Shown here: positions 1-10,218 of the stretch, piece after piece
How the letters are laid out: every line of letters begins with the position of its first letter
How positions within the stretch are numbered: position 1 is the first letter of the stretch
DNA from: Berghia stephanieae
Taxonomy: Eukaryota > Mollusca > Gastropoda > Nudibranchia > Aeolidiidae
DNA length: 64,000 nucleotides
Reading direction: 5' to 3'
Assembly: GCA_034508935.3 (NCBI GenBank)
Contig: CM067445.1
Span: 23,019,322-23,083,321, forward strand
Position numbers and translations under genes: made by a program
The notes under the pieces: model-generated
What the model saw: only the letters and a program-made list of their open reading frames with translations
Told to the model about the DNA's origin: nothing
Databases searched by the model: none

Positions 1-81
1 CACACACACACACACCACATACACATGCACACAAACACAATATACACATGAAAGGAAAAAATGTTAATGAGCACTGTTCCA

Positions 82-112
<31 letters not shown>

Positions 113-627
113 GAAATATAAAAGGATGTTGGACTTAGGCTAATCATATGGACTAAATTTAGTCTATCAGCTTAAATAATTTTTTACATTCAAGAAAGGA
201 GAGGTGTGCAATTGTTTGAAGACAGACTCAAAGTATATCTTTATAATGACGCTTATAATCAGGAATAATAATGAGTGAAACGGCATGCTCTCTTAATGAA
301 GGGAAATAGGAGAGGGCTGAAGCACTCAGTAAACGTCGGCTGAAGCCCTTATGTACACGTCTGAAGGATATGACTCCGTTTAAGTTATAGGCTACAGGGA
401 AATTCAAACGGGTTTTGGACTTAACATAACATAACATAACATGTGGTATAGGGCAAAATAGGATAAGATCCTTTGAATGCCCTTAATAGTAATTAGTAAT
501 GCCATACATCTATTGATTAAATATTACAATAACGATACACGTGGTAAAGATAGTATTTCAACTTAAATGTACTCATGTGGTGTACAAACATATATCTTTA
601 ACCGTGACATGCAAAGCGCACACACAA

Positions 628-663
<36 letters not shown>

Positions 664-753
664 ACGCGTATAGAAGATAACCATAATAATATAATAATGC
701 ATAATATATACATACAAGATTGAAAGCCATGTCAACAGCAGAGCAAACAAGTA
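1..753. other. No gene seen; simple repeats
   Basis: The stretch opens with a (CA)n tract, has a poly-C run near 82-110 and another (CA)n tract near 621-664. The short open frames here have no recognisable domain, and one is made mostly of the CA repeat. Nothing else is supported. Confidence 0.7.
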
Positions 754-1640
754 TTATCCGTCATATATAAATCTCCCATCATATAATTCTCTGTCTACTA
801 ACACCTTGAAATAATCCATAGATTTTGCATTCTTTGTTTCAAATTTCAAACTGTTCCATTTCTGAACAATACGAATACCGAACCAGTTTTGTCTTATGTT
901 TGTTTTGCATCTAGAGACAAAAATCTTAAACTTGTCCCCTCTAGTAAAAGTAATATTAGAATATGAAAAAAAATCAGAAAAGTCTATCCTATCCAGACCA
1001 TGTACCAATCTATAAACCTGAATTAAATCCCCACGAATTCTTCTATATTTCAAACTGGGTAAGTCAAGAAATTCTAACCTTTCCTTATAAGATAAATACT
1101 GTATTGTATAATTTTTTTTGGTAGCTCTCCTCTGTACACTTTCAATACTAATAGATTTTCTTTTATATAATGGGCTCCAGATGCAATTTCCGTATTCTAG
1201 AATTGGTCGAACGAGCGATTTATACAAATATAAAAATGTGGTTTTATCAAGACTTATAAAGGTTCTATATATTATTCCCATCATTCTGTTTGCACGGCTT
1301 ACACAATTATCAATATGTAAATCAAAATTCAAATGTGAATCAAAAGTAACTCCCACATCCTTTTCATAAGGCACAACGGAAAGTAGATTTGACATAGAAG
1401 TATCGGTAAAATAATTATGACATGGATTATTTTTTCCTATATGTAATACTTTACATTTCGAAACATTAAAATCCAAATGCCATGTTGTAGACCATTTGAA
1501 AAGTGAAAATATATCATTTTGTAGAATGTTATGATGTTCAGTTGTACTATAGCTTGAGCCTTTTGATTTGTCTGATCGGTTTGCAAAATATTTGTTAAAA
1601 AACGCCGTCGGTATTCCCATCATGTCTGGTATGTAATAAT
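754..1640 (-). mobile_element. CR1/Jockey-like LINE, reverse transcriptase C-terminal fragment
   Basis: A 289-codon frame on the minus strand (1623-754) reads as the distal part of a non-LTR retrotransposon reverse transcriptase. Visible signatures are a W-S-x-x-W-x-L-x-F-N-V-x-K-C-K-V-L-H-I-G block, then K-D-V-G-V-T-F, then an L-Y-K-S-L-V-R-P-I-L-E-Y-G thumb motif, then an E-S-V-Q-R-R-A-T-K block and R-R-I-R-G-D-L-I-Q near the C-terminus. These are typical of CR1/Jockey-type elements. The upstream palm with the YADD catalytic box is not intact: the corresponding N-terminal stretch is scrambled, and no endonuclease or ORF1 is visible. It is therefore a 5'-truncated dead copy. The long open frame suggests moderate age. 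The clade is inferred from motif style only. Confidence 0.85.
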
Positions 1641-2580
1641 CACAGCGTTTTTATAATAAACAAGGGAGGGAAAGGGTCAGAAAGAAAGAAATGGTTATTT
1701 AATCGATTACCTCCCCCGTATGAGCTAGCAGCGGAAGTGGCAGAAGAAAAAAAAAAATCAGAAATAGTCACACTGGTAAACAAAACCTGACGCTTTGGTT
1801 TGATATTTGATTTCCATTTCCAGATTCCATAAAAATATAGGGCCTATAAATTACATATATTTACTCTTGGGCAGTAAATTTATATCCTTTATGTGCATTC
1901 GATTATTGAAGGTAACGGTGCGTGTTGAATTTTCGTCTTTAATTTTCTATGTTGTTAGTGTTAGATACCTACAGTTTCACCACACAAAACCGAAAGTAAG
2001 ACTAGAGTTGGAGTTGTGTTGTTCCACCAAAGGGGAAAAAGGGGTTATATATGAATATGTATTTTTGTTCTTGCAAATGTCTGATGAACGACTGCCGATC
2101 TGTCCCCTTCTTCCCCATTAATTTTAATCTTCATTTTACTGTGGTGGCGTTTTTTATGCACCTCCATTGGTCCAATGATTGGATGTGTACAGAAACGCAC
2201 CGTTTTTTTGGGGTTTTTTTTGCACCTCCGTTGGCAGTTGGCGGTGATGGTTAATTAATGAAATTGTTGCTGCATACGTCGATGAGGTTTAAGTTCAAGT
2301 AGAGTTTTAGATTGTAGTTTTGCACCCTGCTTGTGATTACCGATGTACGGTTTATATACAATGATGATAATAAATTAAAGAATAATAACAATAATTTAAA
2401 AAATCAAAGATAAAAAGAAACATGGCACACAAGTACATACTGATCTCAAATAAATAAATAATTTTAGAAAATGTTTAAAAAAATTTTTTTAACATGATAA
2501 TGATAAACAGTTTTTTGAAAAACAACACAAAAGAAGAAGAAAAAAAAAAAAAAAAAATGATGTCTTTCTCAATAAAGTAA
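1641..2580. other. No gene seen
   Basis: AT-rich intergenic DNA with poly-A tracts near 1745 and 2535-2560. Open frames up to 104 codons occur on + but show no domain, biased composition or splice context that would support a gene. Confidence 0.55.
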
Positions 2581-2584
2581 ACTT

Positions 2585-2672
2585 TTCTTTTTAAAATTAA
2601 AATGTCTACAATGGGAATCGAACCCAGTACCTTCAAGGTTAAAGTCTGACAACTTGTCTACTGTGCTACGGA
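2585..2672 (-). repeat. tRNA-like SINE head
   Basis: Read on the minus strand this has a box-A-like segment (TAGCACAGTAGACAAG) and a box-B-like segment (GGGTTCGATTCC) at tRNA spacing. The acceptor ends do not pair and only four base pairs form in the T stem, so it is a decayed tRNA-derived SINE head rather than a functional tRNA gene. It ends about 60 bp before the left end of the MULE-like transposon. Confidence 0.5.
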
Positions 2673-2985
2673 GCCACCTGACTGTTCAGCTCCGAAAGCT
2701 GGCTCTCAATTCGTATTTTCAATGCGTTTATCGCTGTGATTATTCCCAGACAGGGTCTGCCAATAATGAAATTTGGTTATTCGCAGACGGGTGTTTGGGA
2801 ATAACCAATTTTCGTTATTCCCAGACACATTTTTGAAACTCCACTCTTTTTCCATGATATGGAATGTTTCGAAATGCACATAGAAATAAGTAAAGTTAAT
2901 ACAATATCTATAAAAACATAAAATTAACCAACAATAAATCAGTCGTTACTACATATACACAATATGCGTCGATTCCAAGTAGGTG

Positions 2986-3066
2986 TCATGGCCGAATGGT
3001 TAAGTCGTCTGCCTTGGAAGGCTTGTCAGAATCGACGTTGTGGGTTCGAATCCTGGTTCCTCCGCT
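2986..3066 (+). repeat. Type-II-tRNA-like module inside MULE-like copy 1
   Basis: The segment starts with a box A (TGGCCGAATGGTTAAGTC) very close to that of animal tRNA-Ser/Leu and has a box B (GGGTTCGAATCC). Spacing between the boxes fits a tRNA with a long variable arm. The anticodon loop and acceptor stem are not canonical, so this is a tRNA-like Pol III promoter module, not a tRNA gene. The same module occurs in copy 2 at 29452-29536. Confidence 0.6.
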
Positions 3067-3214
3067 TAAAAATTTTTTTTAAAATTCCGTCTTCTTTTTA
3101 CAGAGCGTTGCAAGGGATAAATGTTAAGAAATTCATGCTCAGAAATGAAACAAGGCCAAACAAAAAAGGAGAAAAGAATAGACTCGCTCAAAAAAAAAAA
3201 AAGGGGGGGGGGAG

Positions 3215-3302
3215 CGATTGGATTTGAATCAGTGCAACTAAAAGAAGCAAAATGAAAGGTGGTCTAACCCACTGCGCTGTCTATCCACACCGCTATCGAT
3301 GT
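3215..3302 (-). repeat. Second, opposed tRNA-like module in MULE-like copy 1
   Basis: On the minus strand the sequence runs from a box-A-like part (CAGCGCAGTGGGTTAGACC) to a box-B-like part (GATTCAAATCC). It faces the first module across about 150 bp that include a poly-A/poly-G tract. A homologous copy in the same position and orientation is at 30418-30512. Confidence 0.55.
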
Positions 3303-4145
3303 ATCTTAAAATTCATATATGAGCTAGACATTTTTCCACCATCATTGCTTCCTTGTTTTGATAGTTATTTTCATCTCTGATTCGAATATGTTGTTGATCT
3401 AGTTTTGTAGACATGTGACAATAAATTGTATTGTCTTGTGTGAAGAAGACAGGAAAATAACAGGTGTTGTCGGTTTTGGGCTTTGGGGCGAACAACACCT
3501 TGGCCTAGGAATTCGTCCGCGAAATAAACAAAGTCCCGGCCATCATCAATATCCCCAAAATTGTGGCCAGAATGAACAAATTATAGAAACAAAAGATGAT
3601 CAATAAGGTTAACAGGTAGGTAGGTAGTGAAAATGAACAGATTTGATTATTAACAACTTTCTTCCTGGTGGAAAATAAAAAGGCGGATTGTCAGTTTGAC
3701 GTTTTCAGTTCAAAGTGACAAAAGAAATTTCATTGATCCATTTGTCGTAAAACAAAAAAGCAGAAAAAAAAGCTGGATTTGACATTTGATCACTATTTAC
3801 TTTCATCTTGTGTTAAATATCACTTGATATTGACTGTTTTGGGACACAAGTAACCACTGGCATTTTTTTCAGAATATTTGATATTTTTCACGCCTAGTTT
3901 GGCATTTTGCATAAAATCTTTCTGCCAACTTGTTACATGTGTCTGGGAATAACGAAAATTGTTTTTTCCCAGACAGGTCTGGGAATAATGACAGCCTTAT
4001 TCAATTTTTCAATATATAGTTATATAAGTAGCATTTTAAAAACTCTAGAACAAACCTTGATAGATTAGTGAAAGTTTTAAGATAGTTTCCCTCTTCACTT
4101 ACTTAAACTTTTTTTATCTTTATATAAACATTTTCAGCCAGGATC

Positions 4146-5014
4146 ATGGGGCAACACCCGTCTAGACAAGATATTTTACACAAGGAGGTCTGTGACTTGA
4201 ATATGAGGAATTGGTTGTGTGCCAATGTAGCAATGAGGGACACGTCCAAAGCCTTGGCAGTGTGTCTACATCGTAGGATATCTCAAATCCACAAGGAAAT
4301 GTCACGTGCAGTAGGTGGCGGACGTCAGTGTACTAAAAATTGCACACGAAACAGAATAGACTTTTGTTCAGTTTGTGAAAGGTTATTGCTTTGATTTTAT
4401 CCTTTTTGTTATTCTATGATTTTCAACAGAACAACTTTTTTATTTTTACCCTTGTTAATGAAATTATAACTAAAACCATTGTGATGTGACATTTGACCAA
4501 TTATTCTTACTTAAAGTTTTAAAGTTAGTTAGTTATATGATGCCGGTTTTCACCAATATTTTTCTCATACGTTTTTGAGGATTTGCATAGAATTATGCAT
4601 ATAAGCTTATTTTATAATTTAAATGGTCTCAGGCCACATTTCAGCTTTTGCCACTTATTAAATTGAAAATTTTAAGTAAAAATTAAATTGATCTAACATC
4701 TTTGACAATGAAACCTTCAATTAAAAACTGTATTACTAATAATCTTAAACGGATTATTTCCCTTTGAAATAACTAAAATTACTCTATTTTGATTTATAAA
4801 ATTTATAATGATCTTTTTTTCTTTTTTCTTTTGTACGAGTCTTGATTTTTTAAAAATTACAAAGTGGGCAGCTTCAGGAACGGTATTTGGTTCAAAATGA
4901 ATTCTCTAGAATCATTTTAGAAGTATTTAACTTGCATATTACATACTTGTGAATTTCCCATCAGTTGACCAAAAGTAATAGTATTAGTAGTATGTAGAAG
5001 TTGAATTAGTAGGG

Positions 5015-5067
<53 letters not shown>

Positions 5068-6939
5068 CGTAGTAGTTGTAGTAGGAAGAGTAGTAGTAGT
5101 AGTGAATTCTCGAAAAAAAAAAAAAAATAAAGAGAGAGAAATGGATCATTAATAACATATATATGGAAAATATTTTGCCACTGTTGCAAAATGTCGTCTA
5201 TTGAATTGAAGACCACTCTCCCAAATATTTTATCTCAATACTTACTCATAACTGATTTACTGGCTGGCAGATATCACCATCACAACTTCATTTGGCATCA
5301 TCATCTCTTACCATCACCATTATGGCATCACCACTTCTACAACCATCACCACATCACCTCTACCACCAGCACCACCATCATCATCATCACCACCACTGCT
5401 ACAACAATCACTTCTTCCACTGACACTAGCATCAATACTACCAGCATGTTTGGGGTCTTTTGGTCATTTCTTTGAGTGTTTCAAAAGCAATTTCCTTAGA
5501 TATTGCAATTTCTGAGCCTTATACTAATTTGAAATGGTCATTAAGTTTTAGTTTCTCGACAAACTGATAATTTTGTAATTACTAGAGATTGCTGCAAGTG
5601 AATGTTTGAATAATGAAGATCAGAGCTTTTCTATAAATTTTTGTCTAGTGCCTAGTGCACACTTTTTTCCACTTGTGCAGACAAAATACACTTTTTAGGG
5701 TCATAGAATACACTTTTCATTCTGGGAAGGTTGACAGGACTGGGGTTGACCAAATTATTCCCCTTCACCATTAGATCCAGGTTTTTAGAATTAATAATTC
5801 TGAAAGTTAATCCCAAATCTTTACATGTGTCACATCATTGAAAAGAAGATACAAATAAGAAGAAAAAAAGAGCAAAACAAAAAACAAAAATTAACATTTG
5901 AGTGACATTTCGCACATTTCGGCACCCCTAGATTCTAACCATACTCGTACTAGAGCAAACATTCTTAAATTAATATATATATAAAAAAACAACTAATAAT
6001 TCTGCATAAACCAATATGAAAATCTTACAGGTGATTCAGTGCCAGAAGAAAAAATAAGATGGTTGAAGTCAAAATATTTAGACGAAAAACCCCCCCCACG
6101 AAACATGAAACTCTGCAAAGGCAGGGCTATTGGTCAGTACTGATGCATGGGCACCAGCACCTGTGGGTCAGTACTGACCAATAACCACTTTATATAACGC
6201 GCACTTTTGAAATATTTTTTAAGGCCTGGAATATTTCAGGCATGACCTTTTTATGAAAGTTATTCTATGAGTGTGAAAATTTGATTAGTTTTAGTTTGAT
6301 TTGTAGGTGTCCTTATACACTGCTTTAGATAAGAACCTAAAGTACAGTATAGTAAATTTTGACCAGTTTGTATCTTGGGGCATTGATTTTAATCATGTTT
6401 TTTTCAGTTGATTTATATTTCTAGTTCTAGTTCTTTACATTTTACTATGAGAAGTATGTGATAACAGTTGGTTTTCAATCTTTTTCCTTTATTGCAGATG
6501 GTCCAGAGAAATAATTGCTATATGTGAACCAGACTATCGAGCTCGTATTAATTGGTCAAGGCTGAATTCAGCGGAGTGGCCACACAACCCATATGAAGTG
6601 GCAAGAGCTCTAATTCCAAAGGCGCACAGACTTTATTACAAGTGTTCTGAATTTCATGAAGACTTTCGTTTTAGTTTAAGCTTTATTGAAAACTGTACAG
6701 AAATACCTGTGTCCCGGTCATTGTGTGAAAAGTCTTGGCAATTTAGGAGTCGTTTAAAAAGGAAAAATAGTACAATGCGCATGGGATGGGGAGATTTGGA
6801 GGATGGAATTTCTGCTATGATATCGCTTGTGTCATTACCTGCTTTGGGAGGCAATGGAAGCACAGTGGAGAAATTGAAAACCCTGACTGATGTTGACAGT
6901 GATGATGACAAATCAAATCAGAGTTGCTATATAATGTGA
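4146..6939 (+). CDS. CXorf38/DUF4559-like protein, two coding exons
   Basis: Coding exons are 4146-4381 and 6498-6939. The intron has GT-AG ends and joins in phase 2 across a Cys-x-x-Cys-Glu-Arg-Trp segment, giving 225 residues. The order of conserved features matches the human CXorf38 family (DUF4559): N-W-L near residue 22, G-G-x-x-C-T-x-x-C near 60, F-x-x-x-C-x-x-C-E-R-W-x-R-E-I at the junction, then N-W-x-x-L-N-S-x-E-W-P-x-x-P-Y-E-V-A-R-A, and a late R-L-K-R-K-N-S-T-M-R helical part. Human CXorf38 is 319 residues, so this member is shorter. Its molecular role is unknown. The protein ends in C-Y-I-M, which fits a CaaX prenylation box (inference). A good acceptor (TTTTCAG at 4131-4137) lies eight bases before the ATG, so there is probably an upstream 5' exon, and the N-terminus could be slightly longer. 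The intron holds AGT and ATC/ACC microsatellites. Confidence 0.8.
5013..5105. repeat. (AGT)n microsatellite in the CXorf38-like intron
   Basis: About 30 near-perfect AGT repeats. An imperfect ATC/ACC-rich stretch follows at 5270-5450. The poly-Leu and poly-His/Thr frames over these tracts are repeat artefacts. The rest of the 2.1-kb intron (4382-6497) shows nothing recognisable. Confidence 0.85.
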
Positions 6940-7139
6940 CACATACGGAAGACTTTATTTTAGTTATTTGAATCGCTTGTAACTTATCTATTCATGTTGT
7001 ATTGACATTACTGTGAGGCCTTACTTTAATATTAGGATGTGCCAAAAGATAGTGGGTTTTATTTGTAGTTTACAAGTTAGCAGTCAATACAAATTTTTGA
7101 CGAATAAGCAGATATTTAATGGTAAAATAATAGTGAGAC

Positions 7140-7462
7140 ATTCATTCATTCATCCCATGATCTGATGACCGTCAGGGGGATACATGGGATGCAGCTCTCA
7201 CCACTTTCTGCCATTCTTCTCTATTGTTGGCCTTCTCCAAGAGTTCTTCCATCTTCATTCCTGTCCATTCCTTGATATTGTCCATCCAAACTTTCCTTTG
7301 TCTTCCTCTTCTTCTTCCTCCTTCAATGGTACCCTCCATCACCGTTCTGCACAAACCTTCATGTCTCACATTGTGGCCAAACCATGACAGTTTCCTCCTT
7401 CTAACTGTGGTGATGAGGGGTTCCTGTCGTCCTGCAGGATCTTGCTGTAAGACAGTGACTGA
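7140..7462 (-). mobile_element. LINE reverse transcriptase, extreme C-terminal fragment
   Basis: On the minus strand a 65-codon frame (7369-7172) reads R-T-V-M-E-G, then R-R-R-G-R-Q-R-K-V-W-M-D-N-I-K-E-W-T-G, then N-R-E-E-W. This is the stereotyped tail of many animal endonuclease-reverse-transcriptase LINEs. Related sequence extends upstream to about 7460. Only this terminal piece is present, so it is a severely 5'-truncated dead copy. Confidence 0.8.
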
Positions 7463-7944
7463 TTAAAATGATCATGACAAACTTTGGTTAACAGACAGAT
7501 GAAGTTGGTAGAGCATTCTGTTTTGACTTCAGGTCATTTATTGTGTTTGTTCAATCCATCATTAACATACACAAAACAAACAAAATGCCATTTGTAAAAT
7601 AGCAATAGTTTCTTCACTTGTTAATCCTCTATCCTTGCAATAATCTTTTGGAAATTGGAGAGAGATATTTAACTTATAACTTATAATCAAATGCTTGACA
7701 TTTGCTTGCTGATGAAATAAATTCCCTCTCACAGCTTGTTATGCAGCGTCATGTAAATTACATCAATTCAATTGCCATACAATTATTTAAGATGATTTAA
7801 TTTTTATCAAATATTTTTATTGCGAGATTAGAGTCCTGTGAATCAATATTTTAAAAAAAGATAAGGATTGTTGACTCTTCTTCATTATAAAAAGGTCTAG
7901 AAACAGTGTTTCTTAAATTTAATTTTTATCAAAATTTGTCTCTG
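7463..7944. other. No gene seen, left flank of the viral insertion
   Basis: AT-rich DNA between the LINE remnant and the viral insertion. I see no coding signal, clean direct repeat or terminal inverted repeat. Confidence 0.5.
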
Positions 7945-7948
7945 TCTT

Positions 7949-8911
7949 TTGATCCCTGAAATAACCAAAGCTCGTACGGCATTGTTGGCCGTGAAGTGGG
8001 AAAAGGTGGGACACCTCATCTTCAAGGTTATGTCCACCTCAAGAAGAAAATACGTTTCACTGGACTTAAGAAAAAGCTGGGCAATAATGCACATATCGAG
8101 AAAGCTCGAGGCACTGATATTGACAATAAAAAGTACTGCTCAAAAGAAGGGCAAATTATATGTGAAGTGGGGACCGCTAGAGAAAGTGGTAACGAAAATG
8201 GTGGCGGAAGCCGACTATTGGATACAGCTACTCACATATATAGAAAAAGAGTTGCCGGTACAGCACTCAATGAGTTACTCAATGAGGAGGACAACATCAA
8301 AAGCTTACTATTGTATAGAAAGAGTATCGAACAATTGGCTAATGATACTAGACAATATATCAATCGTCAAAGAATTAGTGACGAGATGCAAACGAATGGA
8401 TGGAACGCTTTCCAACACATCGTTTTTTCAGCTGGCTCGAAACAAACCAGACAACCGGAAGGTACACTGGTTCGTGGATTATATAGGCAACTCTGGAAAA
8501 ACTTACGTTTCTCGATTCTTAGTTCTGAAAGGAGCAATTAGATTCGAAAACGGCAAGAGTGCTGACATCAAACATGCATATAACGGTGAAAGGGTAGTGA
8601 TATTCGACTACAGTCGAAGTCAAGAACAACACATTAACTATGAAGTTATTGAAAGTATTAAAAACGGTGTGTTCTTCTCACCAAAATATGAAAGTGGAAT
8701 GAAAATTTTTCCCGTACCAACTGTTATCTGCTTCTCTAATTTTGACCCTGATACTACTAAACTAAGTTCTGACAGATGGGATATAACATATATTTCAGAA
8801 GACCAAAGAAATGGAGAGATGCTACCATTACAAGATACATTGATTTTGGATGATTTCATAAATGACCAACAACAAGGTGATTGGGATTTTTCAGATCTTT
8901 TATTAATTTAA
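7949..8911 (+). pseudogene. Fossil CRESS-virus replication protein (Rep)
   Basis: In the virus family, Rep nicks the origin with an HUH endonuclease and unwinds DNA with a superfamily 3 helicase. Both parts are recognisable. In the endonuclease part, roughly 7990-8160, there is an H-L-Q-G-Y-V-H motif II and a Y-C-S-K-E-G motif III with the catalytic tyrosine. In the helicase part, roughly 8460-8800, there is a G-N-S-G-K-T Walker A, a V-V-I-F-D-Y Walker B and an I-C-F-S-N motif C. The region is broken and lacks its complete N-terminal portion. It should be read as a fossil, not a working host gene. Confidence 0.9.
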
Positions 8912-9897
8912 TGATAAGAAGTGCCTTGACGGCGACCTTTAAACTGTATAATATAAGAGCTTTCTGCAGTTATATAAGTATTTTTTTCTCCTACGAATAA
9001 ACAATGAACGCAATTGCTTGCACTAAAATCATGTTTTTCAGCGTTGGTTAATTGTGGTATATCGAACCATCCTGAGTGAGGTATTTTTACATCTATTGCT
9101 CCTACTAATCTCTCATCTGGTTCAGTATGATTTGGTTGGGAAATAGCTAAGCGCCATCTTGGTGACAATGTTGAGGTATAAACAGAAGTAGGATGCATCA
9201 TTTTCCATTTTGCATTCATATCTTTACGCATATCATCAGTTGTAGTATAACTACCGTTGTATCCATCAGGGTCATAACATGTCCACATGATTACTTTCAT
9301 ATAGTCTTTTTGTGTAAAAAATTCTGAATCACGTAAATAAAATTTACGAATTACTTTCTTGATTTTAAAACTATCAAAAAGCTGTGCATATGTATTTATG
9401 ACTGCTGAACATTGCATATAAAGGTCTTTTAAGTGACAATCATTTTTGTATGCATGAGGCTTATTATCAGCATCTATTTTAAACCAGTCGTTATAACGAA
9501 GTACGACTGTAACGGGTTTTTGAGCACTAATACGTCGGCGCCTAAATCGGCGGCGAAAACGACGTTTCGAATTTAAAATTTTACGTTTATTATAAAATTT
9601 CCGTTTTCGAAATTGGCGGGTGAATGGCATGGTTGACTGATTCCAAGGTTGCCTTGAATTCCAATTGTAATTATAAATAAATGGATAACCACTGGATCCA
9701 AATATAGAAGTACCTAGAGCGTGACGAGCTGCTGCACGCCACATTATAAATGAATTGAATAAGATATTGTTTATATAACAATAAAGTGTGCCAGTGGTAT
9801 GTGCCTGTGTGCCAGTGATCGGCATATATAGTGTGCCAAAGTGCCAGAGCGGCGGTAATACTAACGCCGCTCTGTGTGTGCCAGTGTTTAATTTCAT
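8908..9897 (-). CDS. Fossil CRESS-virus capsid protein
   Basis: A long frame convergent with Rep. The most distinctive part is an Arg/Lys-rich stretch (F-R-R-R-F-R-R-R-R-I and nearby basic runs), as at the N-terminus of circovirus-like capsids, where it binds packaged ssDNA and carries nuclear-localisation signals. A jelly-roll-type domain of about 230 residues would follow; this assignment rests on position, length and composition because capsids are poorly conserved. The start is uncertain because in-frame methionines lie on both sides of the origin hairpin, and the biologically likely start is inside the hairpin. The frame looks whole. Whether it is expressed in the host is unknown. Confidence 0.8.
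   Translation of the reverse strand: MKLNTGTHRAALVLPPLWHFGTLYMPITGTQAHTTGTLYCYINNILFNSFIMWRAAARHALGTSIFGSSGYPFIYNYNWNSRQPWNQSTMPFTRQFRKRKFYNKRKILNSKRRFRRRFRRRRISAQKPVTVVLRYNDWFKIDADNKPHAYKNDCHLKDLYMQCSAVINTYAQLFDSFKIKKVIRKFYLRDSEFFTQKDYMKVIMWTCYDPDGYNGSYTTTDDMRKDMNAKWKMMHPTSVYTSTLSPRWRLAISQPNHTEPDERLVGAIDVKIPHSGWFDIPQLTNAEKHDFSASNCVHCLFVGEKNTYITAESSYIIQFKGRRQGTSYH
9786..9886. repeat. Iteron-like repeats around the viral origin
   Basis: The motif GTGTGCCAGTG occurs at about 9786-9796 and 9807-9817, and shortened versions (GTGTGCCA, GTGCCA) at about 9831 and 9841. A further GTGTGCCAGTG lies at 9876-9886, on the other side of the hairpin. Repeats beside a nonanucleotide hairpin are the usual Rep-binding iterons of CRESS viruses. 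Binding here is inferred from position. Confidence 0.75.
9846..9873 (-). other. CRESS-virus replication origin hairpin
   Basis: A perfect 9-bp stem (AGAGCGGCG at 9846-9854 pairing with 9865-9873) encloses a 10-base loop. On the minus strand the loop contains TAGTATTAC (complement of 9855-9863). This is the circovirus form of the conserved NANTATTAC nonanucleotide where Rep nicks to start rolling-circle replication. It lies on the capsid-sense strand, as described for cycloviruses, whereas circoviruses carry it on the rep strand. Confidence 0.92.
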
Positions 9898-9950
9898 ATG
9901 GATATGTCTCAGTTAAAATTTAATAATCCATGTAAAAGGTTCTCTTCTAT

Positions 9951-10154
9951 CCCATATATTTGGTGGTGGAGAGAGTGATGATTGAGAGACTCCCTGACCA
10001 TCCCAGTCCTGCAAATCCAGATTGATGAGTTTATCTTATCTGGACTAGCTCAGGGATGGAGTTTATCTTAAACATTTTAAATTAACTCAGTTTATCTTAA
10101 GCTGACAGCAGTGTAATTCCTTAAAGCAAACATAATCCAGTTTTGATATAAGGC

Positions 10155-10218
<64 letters not shown>

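Larger units (their letters stand above)
2732..3996. mobile_element. Non-autonomous MULE-like DNA transposon, copy 1
   Basis: The ends form terminal inverted repeats: the left reads CGCTGTGATTATTCCCAGAC and the reverse complement of the right reads GGCTGTCATTATTCCCAGAC. Just inside both ends the CCCAGAC/GTCTGGG motif recurs, giving subterminal hairpins. The interior carries two tRNA-like modules in opposite orientation and no transposase frame. It matches the longer element at 29186-31287 along most of its length, which defines the family. TTAT flanks both sides, but a full 9-bp duplication is not clear here, unlike in copy 2. The right end lies about 140 bp upstream of the first coding exon of the CXorf38-like gene. 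Confidence 0.75.
7945..9950. mobile_element. Endogenous CRESS-DNA virus (circovirus/cyclovirus-like), near genome length
   Basis: A fossil viral insertion of about 2.0 kb. Its parts are a Rep-like region on + (about 7949-8911), a capsid-like region on - (about 9897-8908), 3' ends meeting near 8910, and an origin hairpin at 9846-9873 beyond the 5' end of the capsid region. Opposed rep and cap with the hairpin between their 5' sides is the layout of circular Rep-encoding ssDNA viruses (Cressdnaviricota). Rep-like sequence also resumes for a few tens of bases beyond the hairpin, so the insertion seems permuted relative to the viral circle. The rep part is broken (about one to two breaks, plus a missing piece at the insertion edge). 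The capsid part looks whole. The intact hairpin suggests a fairly recent insertion, perhaps a few million years old; the age is an inference. Confidence 0.9.

Noticed and set aside
754-1623. Independent host gene with reverse-transcriptase similarity
   Set aside because: Motifs are those of a LINE C-terminus with a scrambled catalytic region; a truncated retrotransposon explains it.
2986-3066. Functional tRNA-Ser or tRNA-Leu gene (also 29452-29536)
   Set aside because: Anticodon loop and acceptor stem are not canonical; the module is part of a repeated element.
7172-7369. Part of the neighbouring viral insertion
   Set aside because: Sequence is a LINE tail on the other strand and is separated from the viral part by about 480 bp of unrelated DNA.
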